6,775 nucleotides of DNA from BS750m-G28 sp035527235 (GTDB lineage: Archaea > Thermoproteota > Bathyarchaeia > TCS64): assembly GCA_035527235.1 (NCBI GenBank), contig DATLAV010000176.1, forward strand, positions 1-6,775, in the 5' to 3' direction. Under the pieces are notes generated by a model. It was not told the DNA's origin. It was given only the letters and a program-made list of their open reading frames with translations, and did not search any database. Position 1 is the first letter of the stretch, and every line of letters begins with the position of its first letter. Shown here one piece after another: positions 4,524-6,775 of this stretch. The position numbers were made by a program, and so were the translations under genes.

Positions 4524-5024
4524 ATGCCAAAAGCGTTTCTCCTCGACGGGATGCTGGGATCGCTCACCAGATGGCTGAGGATATGCGGCTTTGAGGCAGT
4601 CTACGCCAAGAACGTCCCGGATGAGCGGTTGTTGGAGAGGGCTAGAAGTGATGAACTCATCCTGCTCACGAGGGACAGGGATCTCTCAGGCAAGGCTCAG
4701 CGGGAGGGCGTCGAAACGCTGCTGGTCGAGGGAGCCACCGACACCGAGAAATTAGCATTTATCTCTAGGCGTTTTAAGCTGTCACTTAACCCAACGGTCT
4801 CAAGGTGCCCAAGCTGTGGGGGAGATCTCGACACGGTGGAGAAGGAGACAGTGAGGGGAACTGTCCCGGATCGCAGTATCAAGGCGTACGACGAGTTCTG
4901 GGCCTGCCGTTCCTGCGGGCAGGTCTACTGGCGGGGAAGCCACTGGCCCAGCATCGTGGAGACGGTTGAGAGGGCCTCCAGGCTTGCGTCGGAGTCCAGT
5001 AAGGTTTCCGAACAGAATTTATAG
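4524..5024 (+). CDS. Mut7-C RNase (PIN-like) domain protein with zinc ribbon
   Basis: A 166-residue protein of the Mut7-C family, the PIN-like domain named after the C terminus of the animal exonuclease Mut-7; a ribonuclease role is proposed for archaeal and bacterial stand-alone forms. The conserved N-terminal FLLDGMLGSLTRWLRICGF (5-23) carries D8. The second acidic motif is LLTRDRDL (47-54, with D51 and D53). A zinc ribbon (C95/C98 and C128/C131) and the family's closing CGQVYWRGSHW (131-141) follow. Length is full. ATG at 4524 overlaps the TGA of a 20-codon frame at 4462-4524 (TGATG), which may be chance. A short inverted repeat (CCGATG 4459-4464, CATCGG 4478-4483) lies in the gap after the CBS gene. 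No strong TATA or ribosome site is seen, so it may be read through from upstream. Its last codons contain the TATA box of the next gene. Confidence 0.93.
   Translation: MPKAFLLDGMLGSLTRWLRICGFEAVYAKNVPDERLLERARSDELILLTRDRDLSGKAQREGVETLLVEGATDTEKLAFISRRFKLSLNPTVSRCPSCGGDLDTVEKETVRGTVPDRSIKAYDEFWACRSCGQVYWRGSHWPSIVETVERASRLASESSKVSEQNL
5018..5023 (+). promoter_or_regulatory. TATA-like box of AMMECR1 gene, inside the end of the Mut7-C gene
   Basis: TTTATA overlaps the stop of the preceding gene. It predicts a transcription start near 5046, which falls after the GTG at 5038 but before the ATG at 5059, and so favours ATG 5059 as the true start of the next gene. Confidence 0.4.
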
Positions 5025-5058
5025 TCTCTCCTCATAGGTGGGTATCGCAGGGGTCTTG

Positions 5059-5685
5059 ATGAGCTTCGAACTCTCTCAGGTGGAAGGGGAGTACATCGTC
5101 CGTCTCGCCAGGGGTGCCATAGAGGCCGTTCTGGGGGCGGGTGAAGCTGTGAATACCGATGAAGCCTCAGTTAAGCTGAGGGAGGAGTGCGGCGTCTTCG
5201 TGACCCTCAACAAGGTCGAGGGGGGATCCCACAGCCTGAGGGGGTGCATAGGCTTCCCGTATCCGGTGAAGCCCCTTGTGGAGGCCATAGCGGACTCCGC
5301 GGTGAGCGCCGCCCTGAGGGATCCCAGGTTCCCTCCTGTCGAGGTCGGTGAGATGGACGAAATCGTCGTCGAGGTGAGCGTCCTCACGCCCCCTGAGGTG
5401 ATCGAGGTGGCCAGCCCCGAGGGATACCCGGAGCAGGTCGAGGTGGGGAGGGACGGACTCATCGTGGCACGGCGGGATAATCGGGGCTTGTTGTTGCCCC
5501 AAGTTCCAGTCGAGTGGGGGTGGGACGCCGAGGAGTTCCTCAGCCAGTGCTGCATCAAGGCATGGCTTCCGCCGGACGCCTGGCTCCTACCGGGCACCGA
5601 GATATCCAAGTTCAGGGCCATCATATTCGCCGAGGTGTCGCCCCGCGGCGCCGTAGAGCGTGTTGAGCTAAAGAATGAGGGGTAA
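5059..5685 (+). CDS. AMMECR1-domain protein
   Basis: A 208-residue member of the AMMECR1 family, present in nearly all archaea and in eukaryotes (the human gene lies in the region deleted in AMME syndrome) and of unproven biochemical function. The invariant LRGCIG motif is at 60-65 (numbered from ATG 5059), with its cysteine and arginine in the putative active groove. RDPRFPPV (87-94), VEVSVLTPP, GLLLPQV (143-149), GWD (154-156) and CCIKAWLPPDAW complete the two-subdomain fold. I start at ATG 5059 because AGGGGT (5049-5054) is a good ribosome site and the upstream TATA box fits; a GTG at 5038 would add seven residues. The TAA at 5683 overlaps the start of the glycosyltransferase gene, which suggests cotranscription. 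Archaeal AMMECR1 genes often lie near radical-SAM or MEMO genes; none is seen here. Confidence 0.94.
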   Translation: MSFELSQVEGEYIVRLARGAIEAVLGAGEAVNTDEASVKLREECGVFVTLNKVEGGSHSLRGCIGFPYPVKPLVEAIADSAVSAALRDPRFPPVEVGEMDEIVVEVSVLTPPEVIEVASPEGYPEQVEVGRDGLIVARRDNRGLLLPQVPVEWGWDAEEFLSQCCIKAWLPPDAWLLPGTEISKFRAIIFAEVSPRGAVERVELKNEG

Positions 5686-6775
5686 TGTGCGGGTGTCGGG
5701 CTTCGATGGAGTGAAGGTCTACTTCGGCCCGTGTGGCATCGGCCTCGGGCACGTGGGGAGGGCGATCCCCATAGCCGAGGAGCTGAGGCGGAGGGGCGCC
5801 GAGGTGATGTTCTCCACGTACCTTGAGGGCGTCGACTTCGTGAACAGGAAGGGCTTCCCGGTGGTCTCCGCCCCCCCCCTGAGCCTGGAGTCGGACAGGA
5901 CGGGGAGGATCGACCTCAGGGAGACGGCGATACATCAGGGCATCCCCGCCGCGAAGACCTTCATGGAGCAGGTCACCTCCGAGATGGAATACATGAAGGC
6001 GTTCAAGCCCGATGTCGTTGTCTCGGACACGAGGCTCTCGACGGTGATAAGCGGCAAGCTGCTCAGGCTCCCCGTCGCCCTCATGCTCAACCAGTTCCTT
6101 CCCATGGTCCCCAGGTCCGACAGCTTCAAGATGCTGATGAGGGTCGTCGACGGGAGCATACTCACATTGCTGGGGCGCGGGTGGGCCGCGAGCGACGTGA
6201 TCCTGATACCGGACTTCCCTGAGCCCTACAACATCTCCATCGACTCGTTGAGGATCCCGAGCAATTACAGCAGTCTTGTCAGGTACGTGGGGTTCATCCT
6301 GCCTCGCGGCCCCGGGGACGTCGAGGACACCGGAAGGGTCAGGATGGAGGCCGGGGCGACGAAGGAGGAGCGCCTGATCTACGCTGCCATCAGCGGGCCG
6401 AGGCAGGAGAGGGAGCCCCTCATCGAGCTCCTGACGCCCATCTTCTCTGGCTTCCCGGATGGTTACAGGGTGGTAATGTCGATGGGGGACCCCAACGGCG
6501 GCTCGGATCCCATCACATCGGGTGCCCTGACGAAGGTGCCGTGGGTCATCGATAGATATGAGTACCTGAAGGCCTGCGACCTCGTCGTCTCGAGGGGGGG
6601 CCACAACACCATCATGCAGAGCATCTGCTATGGGAAGCCAGCCATCATCATCCCAACTCCCAACCATACGGAGCAGTACGGAAACGCCCGGAGGGCGACC
6701 GAGATGGGTGCGGCGGAGGCGCTGCATCAGACGAGGGTCAACAGAACGATGCTTCTTGAGCTCTCCGAAAGACTC
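5675..6775 (+). CDS. GT-B glycosyltransferase, MurG/GT28-like (partial, runs off right edge)
   Basis: The frame is open from ATG 5675 to the window end (367 codons, 3' end missing). It has the two Rossmann domains of GT-B enzymes. The N-terminal glycine loop is YFGPCGIGLGHVGR (16-29, G-x-G-H), and the acceptor-side domain includes FKPDVVVSDTR (110-120). The C-terminal nucleotide-sugar domain has VVSRGGHNTI (304-313), YGKPAIIIP (319-327) and HTEQYGNA (331-338), where E333/Q334 would bind the donor ribose. This resembles MurG, UGT and diacylglycerol glucosyltransferases; it probably glycosylates a lipid or surface glycan at the inner membrane face. No transmembrane segment or signal peptide is seen. 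ATG 5675 overlaps the AMMECR1 gene by 11 bases. GTG 5687, with GAGGGG four bases upstream, is an equally good start. A run of nine C (5871-5879) leaves the frame consistent on both sides. Confidence 0.92.
   Translation, partial: MRGNVRVSGFDGVKVYFGPCGIGLGHVGRAIPIAEELRRRGAEVMFSTYLEGVDFVNRKGFPVVSAPPLSLESDRTGRIDLRETAIHQGIPAAKTFMEQVTSEMEYMKAFKPDVVVSDTRLSTVISGKLLRLPVALMLNQFLPMVPRSDSFKMLMRVVDGSILTLLGRGWAASDVILIPDFPEPYNISIDSLRIPSNYSSLVRYVGFILPRGPGDVEDTGRVRMEAGATKEERLIYAAISGPRQEREPLIELLTPIFSGFPDGYRVVMSMGDPNGGSDPITSGALTKVPWVIDRYEYLKACDLVVSRGGHNTIMQSICYGKPAIIIPTPNHTEQYGNARRATEMGAAEALHQTRVNRTMLLELSERL

Noticed and set aside
4462..4524. A 20-codon frame (MSITPPSGS...) whose TGA overlaps the Mut7-C ATG
   Set aside because: The TGATG overlap is suggestive of coupling, but the frame is too short, has no clear ribosome site and could easily arise by chance.
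5871..5879. C9 homopolymer as a phase-variation switch
   Set aside because: The frame fits the family on both sides. A run of nine C in GC-rich coding DNA can be chance, and no other switch features are present.
5621..6727. A 368-codon open frame on the minus strand
   Set aside because: It is antisense to the glycosyltransferase, whose motifs are unmistakable. Its composition (strings of R, H, D, P) is typical of a shadow frame in GC-rich DNA.
1..6775. A CRISPR array, toxin-antitoxin pair or defence island
   Set aside because: No regularly spaced repeats and no recognisable toxin, antitoxin or defence genes are visible in the window.

Overview
This window looks like a chromosomal segment of an archaeon. 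The evidence is the gene content (a PAC2-family proteasome-assembly-chaperone-like protein, a Mut7-C/PIN-like protein with a zinc ribbon, an archaeal-type AMMECR1 protein, a CBS-domain protein with a zinc ribbon), the TATA-like boxes about 25-40 bases ahead of several genes, probable TTG/GTG starts and very short leaders, and heavy use of AGG and AGA for arginine. A TACK-type lineage (for example a Bathyarchaeia-like genome) is a guess that cannot be settled from this sequence.

Left third (1-1800): a wrecked region. A complete IS5/IS1182-like insertion sequence of about 1.1 kb (193-1303, one DDE transposase gene on the minus strand, 23-bp terminal inverted repeats with one mismatch) sits inside the remains of a second copy of the PAC2-family gene. 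The central part of that copy (1304-1557) carries a one-base frameshift. Its last nine codons and stop (162-192) lie on the far side of the element. About 74 codons expected between the two pieces are missing, so the insertion went with, or followed, a deletion. The far left edge may hold the start of a minus-strand gene with its own promoter. Bases 1558-1793 hold only unclear remnants.

Middle (1794-2990): the intact PAC2-family gene (minus strand) and a 360-base divergent intergenic region. This region holds a promoter-like site for the PAC2 gene with an 8-bp inverted repeat around the predicted start of transcription, a second TATA-like box, and a GC-rich element (2867-2951) that can fold into a closed multi-helix RNA just ahead of the next gene. 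The RNA is the most interesting unexplained signal here.

Right part (2991-6775, plus strand): a small HTH (Myb/SANT-like) plus zinc-ribbon protein; a RusA-family Holliday-junction resolvase homologue, whose usual setting is phage and bacterial; a two-CBS-domain protein with a zinc ribbon; a Mut7-C domain protein; an AMMECR1-domain protein; and a GT-B glycosyltransferase (MurG/GT28-like) that runs off the window. The first two could form a nucleic-acid-handling pair, possibly of viral origin. The last two overlap by up to 11 bases and are probably cotranscribed. The others appear to have their own promoters and form a run of housekeeping genes rather than one pathway. No wholly new multi-gene system is evident. 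The best candidates for follow-up are the structured RNA, the HTH/zinc-ribbon-RusA pair and the IS-scarred PAC2 duplicate.
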